A DNA stretch of 64,000 nt from Cytophaga sp. FL35 (GTDB taxonomy: Bacteria > Bacteroidota > Bacteroidia > Flavobacteriales > Flavobacteriaceae), in contig NZ_JACSOH010000004.1 of assembly GCF_014349235.1 (NCBI RefSeq), forward strand, positions 195,307 to 259,306, read 5' to 3'. Of this stretch, positions 8,507 through 16,916 are shown piece after piece. How positions within the stretch are numbered: the first letter of the stretch is position 1; every line of letters starts with the position of its first letter. Under the pieces are notes generated by a model. It had not been told where the DNA came from, did not search any database, and saw nothing but the letters and a program-made list of their open reading frames with translations. The translations under genes and the position numbers were made by a program.

Positions 8507-10159
8507 TTAGTTGGAACTGTGCCTAGCTTTTAGCTCGGATAGGAATTGATGCACTTGACTTACCGCCATGGAACCTTCACCAACAGCGGAAGCAACCCTT
8601 TTCACGGAACCTTTTCGAACATCGCCTACGGCAAAAAATCCTGGTATACTGGTCTCCAAGGACTGGGGTTTGCGTCTTGGGTAAATATCGCATTTATAAA
8701 GGTCCTCTTCCTTTATCCCAGGTCCGGTACATACAAATCCCTTTTCATCTGTGGCCACCACTCCCTCTAACCATTCCGTACACGGTTTGGCACCAATAAA
8801 TGTAAAAAGATTGGTAATGCTCATTGGTGTCCTAGTGCCTTGTTTGTCTTCCAGCACCAAACTTTCCAAATGGTGCCCACCAATTAATTCTACTACTTGA
8901 GAATTCATGATAACGTGAATATTGGGGGCCGCTTCGATGCGCTGGACCAAATAATCGCTCATTTTAGAACCTAAATCATCACCCCTCAAAATTATATGCA
9001 CCTCGGCAGCATAATCCGCCAAAAAAAGGGCCGCCTGACCGGCAGAATTACCTCCCCCGACTACCCCCACCAGTTCATCTTTACATGCCGTTGTATTCAT
9101 CCCCGTAGCTGAATAATAAACTCCACTGCCTTCAAACTTGTCTATATTATCGATATCCAATTGTCTATACTCGGCCCCTGTAGCGGCCATTAACGCTTTG
9201 GCCTTTACCACCTTGTCATTGGATGCATAAAGAATAAAATGTTCTCCAGTATGTTCTATTTTTTCGGCGCTATGCGGAATGGATATGTTGCAACCAAATT
9301 TTTGGGCCTGGAGGTAGGCCTTATTGGCTAAATCCCTTCCTGAAATCCCCGTTGGAAAACCCAAGTAGTTTTCTATTTTAGAACTTTTTCCTGCCTGGCC
9401 TCCTGGAGCACTACTGTCAATGGTTACCACACTCAACCCTTCGGAAGAAGCATAAACACTGGCGGCCAGGCCTGCAGGACCGGCACCAATAACAAGCAAG
9501 TCAAAAATCTTGTCCTCAAAGTTCATTAAAACACCGGAAAATCTAGCCACCTCATCTAAAGAGGGTTTTTTGTGCAAGTGACCGCCATTACAAATCACAA
9601 TAGGCAGGTCTTGTTCTCCAAGTTCAAAACTTTGCAATAAATCTGTTGCTTCATCAGACTGGTCCGTATCGAGAAAGTTATACCATATATAGTTTTTGTC
9701 CATGAAGTCCCTTATGGCATATGCCTCTTTGGAATTACCGGACCCCACTAACTTAATGCCACCGACGTATTCGTTCAAAATTGCATCCTGTCTTTGCAAG
9801 AAGGTATTTAATAACAAATCGCTCAGTCCGCTATTCTTGGCAATCGCTTCCTTCAATTTCTCAGGGGTAATTCTCAGTAATTCGGAATCTTTCTTGGCCA
9901 CACCTCTAAATTGGGACCCACGATCTGATAGCATGCCACTATCCCCTGAAAACTCACCTTTGTTATGTGTGGCAATGACCCGCTCTTCAAAAGAGGGGTC
10001 TAGAATCTTGATTTCTCCTTGAAGGACCACAAAAAAATCATACTTCAATTCATTGATGTCAAATACAACCGTATCGTTCGCAAAATATTCTATTTTACCA
10101 AACTGCTTTAACTGACTTATTTGTCTCTGTGTAAGCTGGGGAAATCTTGGGTCGTTCAT
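8507..10159 (-). CDS. cNMP-domain thioredoxin reductase-like flavoprotein
   Basis: A 550-residue three-part protein. Residues 1-130 form a cyclic-nucleotide-binding (CRP-type) domain, 137-215 a glutaredoxin/thioredoxin-like region (SGNSKEAYAIRDFMDKN...PIVICNGG), and about 218-545 a class-II pyridine nucleotide-disulfide reductase module with the FAD motif VIGAGPAGLAASVYA, the NADPH motif GVVGGGNSAGQAAL and the FAD-ribose motif FAVGDVRKGSVKR. The redox CxxC that thioredoxin reductases carry just before the NADPH motif is not there: the segment reads YYSATGMNTTACKDE with a single Cys. It may thus act as an oxidase or ferredoxin-NADP reductase-like enzyme. Monocistronic. Confidence 0.88.
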   Translation of the reverse strand: MNDPRFPQLTQRQISQLKQFGKIEYFANDTVVFDINELKYDFFVVLQGEIKILDPSFEERVIATHNKGEFSGDSGMLSDRGSQFRGVAKKDSELLRITPEKLKEAIAKNSGLSDLLLNTFLQRQDAILNEYVGGIKLVGSGNSKEAYAIRDFMDKNYIWYNFLDTDQSDEATDLLQSFELGEQDLPIVICNGGHLHKKPSLDEVARFSGVLMNFEDKIFDLLVIGAGPAGLAASVYASSEGLSVVTIDSSAPGGQAGKSSKIENYLGFPTGISGRDLANKAYLQAQKFGCNISIPHSAEKIEHTGEHFILYASNDKVVKAKALMAATGAEYRQLDIDNIDKFEGSGVYYSATGMNTTACKDELVGVVGGGNSAGQAALFLADYAAEVHIILRGDDLGSKMSDYLVQRIEAAPNIHVIMNSQVVELIGGHHLESLVLEDKQGTRTPMSITNLFTFIGAKPCTEWLEGVVATDEKGFVCTGPGIKEEDLYKCDIYPRRKPQSLETSIPGFFAVGDVRKGSVKRVASAVGEGSMAVSQVHQFLSELKARHSSN

Positions 10160-10235
10160 AATTCCGTTATCTTAAAAGGTAGGAAAAATTACAAATTCTA
10201 GGAACATCATTAAATTTACAATAAAGTTGATTTAC

Positions 10236-10267
10236 TTGAGAAATCCTTCTCTGTAGGCCTATTTTTG
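10236..10267 (+). promoter_or_regulatory. Promoter of the YheT-like hydrolase gene
   Basis: TTG (10236-10238), 21 bases, then TATTTTTG (10260-10267), a full match to the Bacteroidota -33/-7 pattern, 27 bases before the ATG at 10294. Confidence 0.55.
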
Positions 10268-10293
10268 ATTTTTTTTAACCTGAAGTTTACACA

Positions 10294-11256
10294 ATGCCCT
10301 TAGTCACCTCAGAATACAATCCTTCTTTACCTTTTAAATTTGGTCATATTTCCACCATCTATTCCGGCCTATTTAGAAAGGTGGAGAATCTTCATCAGCA
10401 AAGGGAGCGTTTGGAGTTGGAAGATGGCGATTTTATGGATTTGGATTGGAGCTATGCCAGGGAACCTACGGACCAGGCGGTAATTTTACTTCATGGCCTA
10501 GAGGGCAACGGACAAAGACCTTACATAACCGGTAGTGCCAAAATTCTTAACGAGAACGGAATGGATGCCTGCGCCGTTAATTTTAGAGGCTGCAGTGGTG
10601 AAACCAATAGACTTTTCAGGTCCTATCATTCCGGCGCCACGGAAGACTTGAATGCGGTGGTTGAACATATCCTTTCATTGAAAAAATATTCAAGCATTTT
10701 TATCAAGGGTTTTAGCCTAGGAGGAAATATGACCTTGAAATATGCTGGCGAAAATAGACAACTGCCGCCCGAGCTTAAGGCGGTGATCGGGGTATCTGTT
10801 CCCTGCGACCTACACAGTTCCCTGAAACAGTTACTAAAGCCAAAAAACTATGCATATGCGCATCGCTTTAGAAAACACTTGGTAGCCAAACTGAGTATGA
10901 AGTTGGAGCTCTTCCCGGATTTGATTACAAAAACCGATGTTGAAAAAATTAAGACCCTAAAAGATTTTGATGAAATCTATACCAGTAAGGCCCATGGGTT
11001 TGCCGATGCCCTTGACTATTATACAAAATGCAGCTGTTTACAATTTCTGCCAGATATAAAAGTGCCAACAAAAATCATTAATGCCCTAAACGATTCCTTC
11101 CTAGGACCTGAGTGTTTCCCTTTTAAAGAAGCTAAAGAAAATGCCAATTTATTTTTGGAAACGCCAAAATTTGGTGGTCATGTTGGATTCTGGGACAATG
11201 GCAATCGATATCACAACGAAAAAAGTGCAATAAAGTTCTTTGAAGCACACATATAA
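10294..11256 (+). CDS. YheT-type alpha/beta hydrolase
   Basis: A 320-residue alpha/beta-hydrolase of the YheT/ABHD1-3 family. The oxyanion segment LLHGLEGNG (65-73), NFRGCSGE (96-103), the nucleophile elbow GFSLGGN with S141 and the C-terminal catalytic histidine in GGHVGF (about 296) complete the expected triad elements. Relatives are carboxylesterases or lipases acting on phospholipids or medium-chain esters; substrate unknown. It lacks a signal peptide, so is probably cytoplasmic. Confidence 0.88.
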   Translation: MPLVTSEYNPSLPFKFGHISTIYSGLFRKVENLHQQRERLELEDGDFMDLDWSYAREPTDQAVILLHGLEGNGQRPYITGSAKILNENGMDACAVNFRGCSGETNRLFRSYHSGATEDLNAVVEHILSLKKYSSIFIKGFSLGGNMTLKYAGENRQLPPELKAVIGVSVPCDLHSSLKQLLKPKNYAYAHRFRKHLVAKLSMKLELFPDLITKTDVEKIKTLKDFDEIYTSKAHGFADALDYYTKCSCLQFLPDIKVPTKIINALNDSFLGPECFPFKEAKENANLFLETPKFGGHVGFWDNGNRYHNEKSAIKFFEAHI

Positions 11257-11284
11257 ATAGGGGTTATTCTTATATTAGTGCCCA

Positions 11285-11292
11285 TAAATTTG
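11285..11292 (+). promoter_or_regulatory. -7 box of the cytochrome gene
   Basis: TAAATTTG, an exact TAnnTTTG match, lies six bases before the ATG at 11298. This spacing would give a nearly leaderless transcript, or the true promoter may be elsewhere. Confidence 0.35.
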
Positions 11293-11297
11293 TTACC

Positions 11298-11783
11298 ATG
11301 AGAAAATTATTTGTTGTTCTAGCTTTAGGCGGATTGATGGTCAGCTGTGGCGAGAAAAAGAAGGAAGAGAAAAAAGATGGGTTTGAAATGACCCGAACCA
11401 AAACCGAAGAAAAAACTGTTGAAGCTAAATCTGAAGGCGTACCTGTAGATATGGACAACGAAGGAGTTGGCCCGTTCAAGGATATTACTTTTGATAGCGA
11501 AATTGACACAGAATTGGCCGCCGCTGGCGAAGCTAAGTTCAATGCAATCTGTACCGCTTGCCATATGGCAGAGCAGCGCATGATAGGTCCTGCCCTTAAG
11601 GGTGTTTTTGAAAGAAGAAATCCTGCCTGGGTAATGAACATGATTATTGGCCCGGACAAAATGCTTAAGGAAGACCCTATTGCCAAAGCATTGTACGAAG
11701 AATACAACAAAGCTATCATGCTTAACCAAAATCTATCTGAAGAAGATACTCGCGCAGTTGCAGAGTACTTAAGAACTCTTTAG
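11298..11783 (+). CDS. Lipoprotein c-type cytochrome
   Basis: A 161-residue monohaem cytochrome c. The signal peptide ends at the lipobox LMVSC (C17), so it is anchored in a membrane by lipid; a Lys/Glu-rich linker (residues 19-50) leads to the haem domain. The haem-binding motif is C85-T-A-C88-H89, followed by MIGPALKGV, the class-I pattern. A distal Met ligand probably lies in the MNMIIGPDKM segment (113-122). It should carry electrons in the periplasm. It has its own strong terminator. Confidence 0.88.
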   Translation: MRKLFVVLALGGLMVSCGEKKKEEKKDGFEMTRTKTEEKTVEAKSEGVPVDMDNEGVGPFKDITFDSEIDTELAAAGEAKFNAICTACHMAEQRMIGPALKGVFERRNPAWVMNMIIGPDKMLKEDPIAKALYEEYNKAIMLNQNLSEEDTRAVAEYLRTL

Positions 11784-11802
11784 AAAAATATACCCTTGTG
11801 GT

Positions 11803-11836
11803 AGGCCGGTTTTCCAAAAGAAAACCGGCCTTTTTA
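11803..11836 (+). terminator. Strong Rho-independent terminator
   Basis: An 11-bp stem (AGGCCGGTTTT at 11803-11813 paired with AAAACCGGCCT at 11821-11831) is followed by a T-rich run, 20 bases past the cytochrome stop. Confidence 0.9.
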
Positions 11837-11953
11837 TTTTATGAACTTTGGGGTGATTCTCCACTTATTTCATTTTAACATTTTTTTATGAAACGTTTTA
11901 AAGGTTATCCGTCTTTATAACCAAACAACATCATCAACAAAACGGACAATTTC

Positions 11954-12100
11954 ATGGAAAACGACAGTACTCTTCACATTGGGGACCAAAATATATCAGA
12001 ACGATTTCTTAGAAAAAAACGTTCATACATCTCCCTACGAAACTGGATCGGTTGGGCAGGTGGCTACCCTAGCAATAAGGATGAAAAGAACAAGGAATAA
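11954..12100 (+). CDS. Small basic protein, 48 residues (uncertain)
   Basis: An ATG-to-TAA frame of 48 codons in the gap between the cytochrome terminator and the SulP gene. The product is hydrophilic and basic, with RFLRKKRSYISLRNW and WIGWAGGYP segments, which read like real protein rather than random translation. A possible GC stem with T-run follows (12114-12135), as if ending a transcript. I do not recognise it. The alternative is a non-coding gap. No promoter box is clear. Confidence 0.4.
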   Translation: MENDSTLHIGDQNISERFLRKKRSYISLRNWIGWAGGYPSNKDEKNKE

Positions 12101-12113
12101 TTTGGAAAACCAT

Positions 12114-12135
12114 GGGGCTATTGCCACCCCTTTTT
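12114..12135 (+). terminator. Weak candidate terminator of the small ORF
   Basis: GGGG (12114-12117) and CCCC (12127-12130) can pair around a 9-base loop, followed by five T. It overlaps the last codon of the convergent SulP gene. Confidence 0.35.
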
Positions 12136-13717
12136 AGGAGGAAACCCTATCTGAAACCACTTTGTAAGTAGGATCTTCCAAAACGTTTACGTCAATAATT
12201 TCTTGGGCGTTTTCCAACAAGCGTACACAATCCTTGCTCAGGTGTCTTAAATGAACTTTTTTACCCACTTTGGCATAACGCTCGGTAATTTTGTTCAACG
12301 CTTCAATTCCTGACATATCTGCCACCCTACTTTCTTTAAAATCAATAATCACTTCATCGGGATCGTTGAGAACATCAAATTTCTCGGCAAACAAAGTGGT
12401 TGATCCAAAAAATAAAGGACCATAGATTTCATAGTGCTTAACCCCATTATCATCAACATGCTTGCGGGCCCTGATCCTTTTGGCATTTTCCCAAGAATAT
12501 GCCAAAGCAGAAATAATTACCCCTAGAAGGACGGCCACCGCTAAATTGTGTGTAATGGCGGTAATGAGAGTTACCAAGACCATCACCACTACATCTGATT
12601 TTGGCATCTTGCCAAACGTTTTAAAACTGGCCCACTCAAAAGTACCTATCGCAACCATAAACATCAACCCCACCAAGGCCGCCATTGGTAATCTTTCTAT
12701 TAGACTAGACCCGAACATAATAAAAACTAAAAGCATAACGGCCGCCGTAATTCCGGATAAGCGTGCCCTAGCTCCGGAAGAAGTGTTGATCAAACTTTGC
12801 CCGATCATGGCACAACCACCCATTCCGGAAAGAAAACCGGAAAAAATATTGGCCGTACCCTGAGCTACGCATTCTTTGTTGCCCCTCCCCCTTGTTTCGG
12901 TAATTTCATCTACAATATTTAGGGTAAGCAAACTTTCAATCAAACCTACGCCCGCCACAATGGCCGCATAAGGAAATATTATTTGAAAAGTAGCCCAAGT
13001 AAAAGGAATCTGCGGGATGGACAAGGGCGGAAAACCCCCACTAATCGTCTCTCCTTCAGACATGGTATCTGCTACGGTTACCGTGTCTATACCAAAACCA
13101 ATTACAATGGCGGAGACCACAAGAATAGCCAGTAAAGATGAAGGTATAGCCTTGGTAAGCTTAGGGAAACCCCAAATTATGAGCATGGTCAACAAAGTGA
13201 GCCCCAACATCATAAAGAAAGAAGAACTTTCTAATAATTGGTCCGTTCCCTTTTGGTAGAAATTTGGGAACTGCGCCATAAAAATGATAATGGCCAATCC
13301 ATTTACAAAACCGAACATAACTGGGTGTGGTACCAACCTAATAAATTTTCCCAAACGAAGTACTCCGGCCAATATTTGAAGTACGCCCGCAATTATTACA
13401 GTAGCAAACGTATATTGTAGAATTTCCTCGGGCCCAATTCCAGGGAAGGTTCTTTTCAATTCTAAAATAAGACCCACAAAAATTACCGCTACAGCACCTG
13501 TAGCCCCGGAAATCATTCCCGGTCTACCACCAAGAATAGAAGTGATCAAACAGAGAACAAAAGCCGCATAAAGTCCGGTTAAAGGTGAAAAACCAGGAAT
13601 TAGCGCAAAAGCAATAGCCTCCGGTACAAGGGCCAAGGCTACTGTCAAACCCGAAAGGATTTCGGTTTTATAATCTACTTTCTGCTTAAAATCGAAAAGG
13701 TTGAAATACTTTTTCAT
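12134..13717 (-). CDS. SulP-family anion transporter with STAS domain
   Basis: A 527-residue inner-membrane anion transporter of the SLC26/SulP family. The hydrophobic part (about residues 15-420) begins with the family signature ALALVPEAIAFALIPGFSPLTGLYAAF, and the C-terminal 110 residues form a cytoplasmic STAS domain with the FKESRVADMSGIEAL segment. Substrates are sulfate, bicarbonate or a related anion. The ATG at 13717 (MKKYF) is preferred to one seven codons upstream. This is the first of two SulP genes here; unlike the second it has no carbonic anhydrase beside it. Confidence 0.9.
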   Translation of the reverse strand: MKKYFNLFDFKQKVDYKTEILSGLTVALALVPEAIAFALIPGFSPLTGLYAAFVLCLITSILGGRPGMISGATGAVAVIFVGLILELKRTFPGIGPEEILQYTFATVIIAGVLQILAGVLRLGKFIRLVPHPVMFGFVNGLAIIIFMAQFPNFYQKGTDQLLESSSFFMMLGLTLLTMLIIWGFPKLTKAIPSSLLAILVVSAIVIGFGIDTVTVADTMSEGETISGGFPPLSIPQIPFTWATFQIIFPYAAIVAGVGLIESLLTLNIVDEITETRGRGNKECVAQGTANIFSGFLSGMGGCAMIGQSLINTSSGARARLSGITAAVMLLVFIMFGSSLIERLPMAALVGLMFMVAIGTFEWASFKTFGKMPKSDVVVMVLVTLITAITHNLAVAVLLGVIISALAYSWENAKRIRARKHVDDNGVKHYEIYGPLFFGSTTLFAEKFDVLNDPDEVIIDFKESRVADMSGIEALNKITERYAKVGKKVHLRHLSKDCVRLLENAQEIIDVNVLEDPTYKVVSDRVSS

Positions 13718-13812
13718 GGCTAAATTTTGAGCGGGCAAAATTAGCCTAAAATAAGCTAGCAGCCTAGTAATGAACTATAATAAGCTCCTTTTTTATGGGA
13801 TATACCATCAAA

Positions 13813-14787
13813 TTACCAATCTCTGAGGCCTAATAGTTTTTCTCCCAATTCCGTTAATTCGGCTTTTTCATACTTGGTCTGTTCCCAATTTCTGGGGTCT
13901 CCGGGGAAGGCATATCCTTCTGGTGCTATCCTGTTTTTCCAAGAATTGATTCTCCATTTACGCATGGCCTCGTTTTCCTCTTCCGCAGGCATCATAGAAA
14001 TATATTGGGCAATTCTCACCTTATCCTTCGATTTGTTTGGCCGAATTCCGTGAGGTTGCGTACTATTGAAAATCAACAAATCACCCGCTTCCATTTTTAC
14101 CTTTACGATTTTATCCTCCAAACCAGTAATGTCAGGTTGAAAATGGTCTCTATCTTCAGGCTGGGTAAGTTTCCAGCTATCATAGTTTCTATAAAGCCAA
14201 GGAATACATTGAAAACCTCCCATATTTTCATCGGTTTGATCTGCCAGTGCCAATACCCCTTGAACATTCTGAGGTTTGGTCTCCGGGTCATAGTCCCAAT
14301 GGATAAAACCTTTCTTAGTAACACCATCTGGCAACGGAAAATTTAAATTTGCACGATCTATAGTAACCCATAACTTTTCAGTTCCCCAGACATCTACAAA
14401 AGCATCATACACTTTTTGGGTCTGCCTATTATTCCAAAGATGCTGATGGTTGTAAACCTCTACCATACCTGTTCCGGTAAGCTCCTTCATCTTCATTTCC
14501 GCTCTTGGCGGCGTATACCAAGTGTTAGAATCTCCAGGATCTTTCTCATCAAATTCCCAGATAAAATCTGCGGTAGCTTTTGCCTGCTCTTTGGTAATGG
14601 CATTTTTAACTACAATGTACCCGTTCTCCTTCCAAAACCGCCAATCGAACTCACTTAAAATCCTTAAAGGTTCCCCATTGGAGCGATCGTTTAATTGTAG
14701 TTTACTACTTGTTGCCGTAGATGGATTTCCTGGAATGGCCTCGTGAGCTTTGTTAGCTATTTCAACTTTTTCTTCTATCTGTCCCAT
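13813..14787 (-). CDS. Phytanoyl-CoA dioxygenase (PhyH) family protein
   Basis: A 324-residue Fe(II)/2-oxoglutarate-dependent dioxygenase-like protein. The facial triad is visible as H163-x-D165 in FIHWDYDP and H246 in TQPHGIRP; R258 or R249 would hold 2-oxoglutarate. The PhyH family hydroxylates small organic molecules, including phytanoyl-CoA, ectoine and natural products; the substrate here is unknown. It is divergent from an AraC regulator (14960), with repeats between the two genes that look like the regulator's binding site, so I infer AraC-controlled expression. Confidence 0.85.
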   Translation of the reverse strand: MGQIEEKVEIANKAHEAIPGNPSTATSSKLQLNDRSNGEPLRILSEFDWRFWKENGYIVVKNAITKEQAKATADFIWEFDEKDPGDSNTWYTPPRAEMKMKELTGTGMVEVYNHQHLWNNRQTQKVYDAFVDVWGTEKLWVTIDRANLNFPLPDGVTKKGFIHWDYDPETKPQNVQGVLALADQTDENMGGFQCIPWLYRNYDSWKLTQPEDRDHFQPDITGLEDKIVKVKMEAGDLLIFNSTQPHGIRPNKSKDKVRIAQYISMMPAEEENEAMRKWRINSWKNRIAPEGYAFPGDPRNWEQTKYEKAELTELGEKLLGLRDW

Positions 14788-14822
14788 AGTTTTAAATTAG
14801 GTTTACCGATTTTACTTGATGA

Positions 14823-14848
14823 TAAAATTATAGTAGAACAATTTTCAA
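14823..14848 (-). promoter_or_regulatory. Possible promoter of the PhyH-like gene
   Basis: On the minus strand TTG (14846-14848), 15 bases, TAATTTTA (14823-14830; one mismatch to TAnnTTTG). The short spacing and the mismatch fit a promoter that needs an activator. Confidence 0.35.
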
Positions 14849-14857
14849 TACCACCTT

Positions 14858-14886
14858 AATATTGACCACAATTTGAACAATATTGA
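14858..14886. promoter_or_regulatory. Candidate AraC-family operator, tandem repeats
   Basis: The octamer AATATTGA occurs at 14858-14865 and again at 14879-14886, a start-to-start distance of 21 bp (two helical turns), the geometry used by dimeric AraC proteins at tandem half-sites. A third copy of the core (TATTGA on the minus strand, 14844-14849) lies next to the divergent promoter. Assignment to the adjacent AraC gene is inference. Confidence 0.5.
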
Positions 14887-14959
14887 TATTTATTTATATG
14901 AATATCCATTATTTTAATAATTTAGTGAAACCCTCATCATAATACTATCATTCATTCCT

Positions 14960-15850
14960 GTGAAGATTCAGCTTGAAACCATAACACCTGCATCGGACAG
15001 TACATTTAGGTTATTGCACGACCCTAAACTCAACCATTTATTTTACTGGCATTTTCATCCGGAGTATGAGCTTGTCTACATAGAAGGTGCTAGTGCCACC
15101 AGACATGTAGGGGACCATATTTCTACATTTGAAGGGAGTGATTTGGTTCTTATTGGGTCTAATATTCCACATTTAAATTTTGATTATGGTGTAACATCCA
15201 CCTACAGGAAAGAAGTTCTTCACATAAAACCCTCATTTAAAGAAGATTTTATATCTCCACTTCCAGAATTAAAGAACATTAGCCGACTTATGGACTTGGC
15301 ACGGTACGGAATAGCTTTTTCCGGAGAGACCAAAAGACAAATAGGAGCGCTTATGAAAGAACTGCACCAGTTGGCTCCCTTTGAGTTTTTCATGAGGGTG
15401 ATGCAAATACTCAAACTGCTCTCCAACAGTAAAGAATTTGAACTGTTGCACAAAAGACCGTTCGAGCATTCTTACAGTTCAAAGGAACAATCCAGGATTA
15501 GGGAAATTTATGCGCTTATTGACGAACGATACCAAGGTAAAATTCCGGTAGAGGAGGTGGCCAGCATGTGTAATCTAAGTAAACCAGCCTTTTGTAGGTA
15601 TTTTAAAAAAGCTACTAACACTACCTTTATCGGGTTTTTAAACCAATACCGTATAAGTCAGGCAAAAAGACTTCTTCTAATGGAAAAAAATGTTAGCGAG
15701 ACCTGCTTTGAATGCGGCTTTGAAAGCCTATCCTACTTTAACCGAACTTTTAAAAAAATAACCGGGGAAAATCCTTCTGATTTTAAGAAAAGAATGAAAA
15801 CCAAAACCGCCCCTTATTCTTTCGAACAGGGGCGGTCTCTAACTAAATAA
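14960..15850 (+). CDS. AraC-family transcriptional regulator with cupin sensor
   Basis: A 296-residue regulator. Residues 1-100 look like a cupin ligand-binding domain (FYWHFHPEYELVYIEG), and about 185-285 form the double helix-turn-helix: first HTH IPVEEVASMCNLSKPAFCRYFKKATN, second HTH VSETCFECGFESLSYFNRTFKKITGENPSDF. The start is GTG at 14960. It is divergent from the PhyH dioxygenase and likely controls it. The final 15 residues are encoded by a hairpin that appears to terminate the opposing gene. Confidence 0.9.
   Translation: MKIQLETITPASDSTFRLLHDPKLNHLFYWHFHPEYELVYIEGASATRHVGDHISTFEGSDLVLIGSNIPHLNFDYGVTSTYRKEVLHIKPSFKEDFISPLPELKNISRLMDLARYGIAFSGETKRQIGALMKELHQLAPFEFFMRVMQILKLLSNSKEFELLHKRPFEHSYSSKEQSRIREIYALIDERYQGKIPVEEVASMCNLSKPAFCRYFKKATNTTFIGFLNQYRISQAKRLLLMEKNVSETCFECGFESLSYFNRTFKKITGENPSDFKKRMKTKTAPYSFEQGRSLTK
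15806..15836 (-). terminator. Terminator of the lipoprotein gene inside the AraC gene
   Basis: A perfect 9-bp stem (ACCGCCCCT at 15806-15814, AGGGGCGGT at 15828-15836). Read on the minus strand it is followed by TTTTGGTTTT, and it lies 35 bases past the stop of the leftward lipoprotein gene. It sits within the last codons of the rightward AraC gene. Confidence 0.65.
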
Positions 15851-15871
15851 CCAACCAAAAAAATCTTTATC

Positions 15872-16777
15872 TCATTTTCTACTTCTTTCGACCTTCATTA
15901 CAGGATTAGAAGTTTTAATTCTTTTTTTGCCTACCGAGTTATCACTCGATTTTAAGTACTGTCTGTAACCTCTGCCTTTAAACCTGTAGACGGTTTCGCT
16001 ACTAGGGTGGTACAGTTCCACAGTACTGTCATTAATAACGTACAATTCAAAGTAATCATTGCTCGATGAACGGTAAGCCAGTGTTAAAGTTTTAAGCATT
16101 TCATCGTACGCAGTGTCATACACCCGATATTCTCCTTCAAAATCCCATTGTAAATTGGATATTGGAGTTCCCGGAGCATCTATAGAAGACTGAAACATGT
16201 CTGTATTAAAACTTAAGAAGTTTTCATTATCAAAGTCATTTAACATTCCTTCTTGACTTGTATATACCTTTTCCCAGACATCATATTCTTGTAGGAAATA
16301 AGAAAGATTATCATAAAATATATAGTCAAAATCAAATTCGTTCATCTGATAACCTTCCAAAAAATAAGAGGTATCAGATAAGGAATCATATAATTCCAAT
16401 GTATTATGGTCTACCACAAAAACATCCATAAAGTACCGTCCATATACATCATGGTCAATCTGAATCTCTCCTAGGCCACTTTCATAGAAACCTACATCTA
16501 TGCCTAAGCCACTACCCGTTTTTCCAATGCCTACCAATTTATTATTGGCGTATAGAGTGCCATTTACAAAAGATAAGGTAAATGCATATTCCATAAAAGC
16601 TACCTCACCCGCACCTTGGGTAGCTGTTATATCTACATACCATAAATCATGTGACCTTAAAAGAGATTCAGTAGACACTGCCGGTTCATCTATATAAGAA
16701 TCTTCTATCAATACCTCCGTATAACAAGAAGAAAGTAACAGGCTAACAAACAAAAGATTAAGTATTTTTATTTTCAT
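15872..16777 (-). CDS. Uncharacterised flavobacterial lipoprotein
   Basis: A 301-residue lipoprotein: signal peptide MKIKILNLLFVSLLLSSC with the lipobox cysteine at 18. The rest shows two similar beta-rich halves, the first with LRSHDLWYVDITATQG and the second with a parallel WDFEGEYRVYDTAYDEMLKTL, each ending in a SxxVELY(H/D) strand, which suggests an internal duplication. I recall the family from other Flavobacteriaceae, where it often bears the doubtful name nicotinic acid mononucleotide adenyltransferase; nothing in it resembles a nucleotidyltransferase. The ATG at 16777 is chosen because the longer form adds 16 residues before the signal peptide. Role unknown. Confidence 0.75.
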   Translation of the reverse strand: MKIKILNLLFVSLLLSSCYTEVLIEDSYIDEPAVSTESLLRSHDLWYVDITATQGAGEVAFMEYAFTLSFVNGTLYANNKLVGIGKTGSGLGIDVGFYESGLGEIQIDHDVYGRYFMDVFVVDHNTLELYDSLSDTSYFLEGYQMNEFDFDYIFYDNLSYFLQEYDVWEKVYTSQEGMLNDFDNENFLSFNTDMFQSSIDAPGTPISNLQWDFEGEYRVYDTAYDEMLKTLTLAYRSSSNDYFELYVINDSTVELYHPSSETVYRFKGRGYRQYLKSSDNSVGKKRIKTSNPVMKVERSRK

Positions 16778-16877
16778 AATTATAGTGGTATTGATTCTAG
16801 ATAAGAATAACAACAGCCATGCCAATATTTTTAACTATATGATAATCAACAGATAAGGTGAAACTTGATTATTTACT

Positions 16878-16885
16878 TAGCTTTG
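16878..16885 (+). promoter_or_regulatory. -7 box of gpsA
   Basis: TAGCTTTG, an exact TAnnTTTG match, 32 bases before the gpsA ATG. A -33 box is not obvious. Confidence 0.45.
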
Positions 16886-16916
16886 CCAAGTAAAAAGTAC
16901 ACCCCTTATCTAACTT

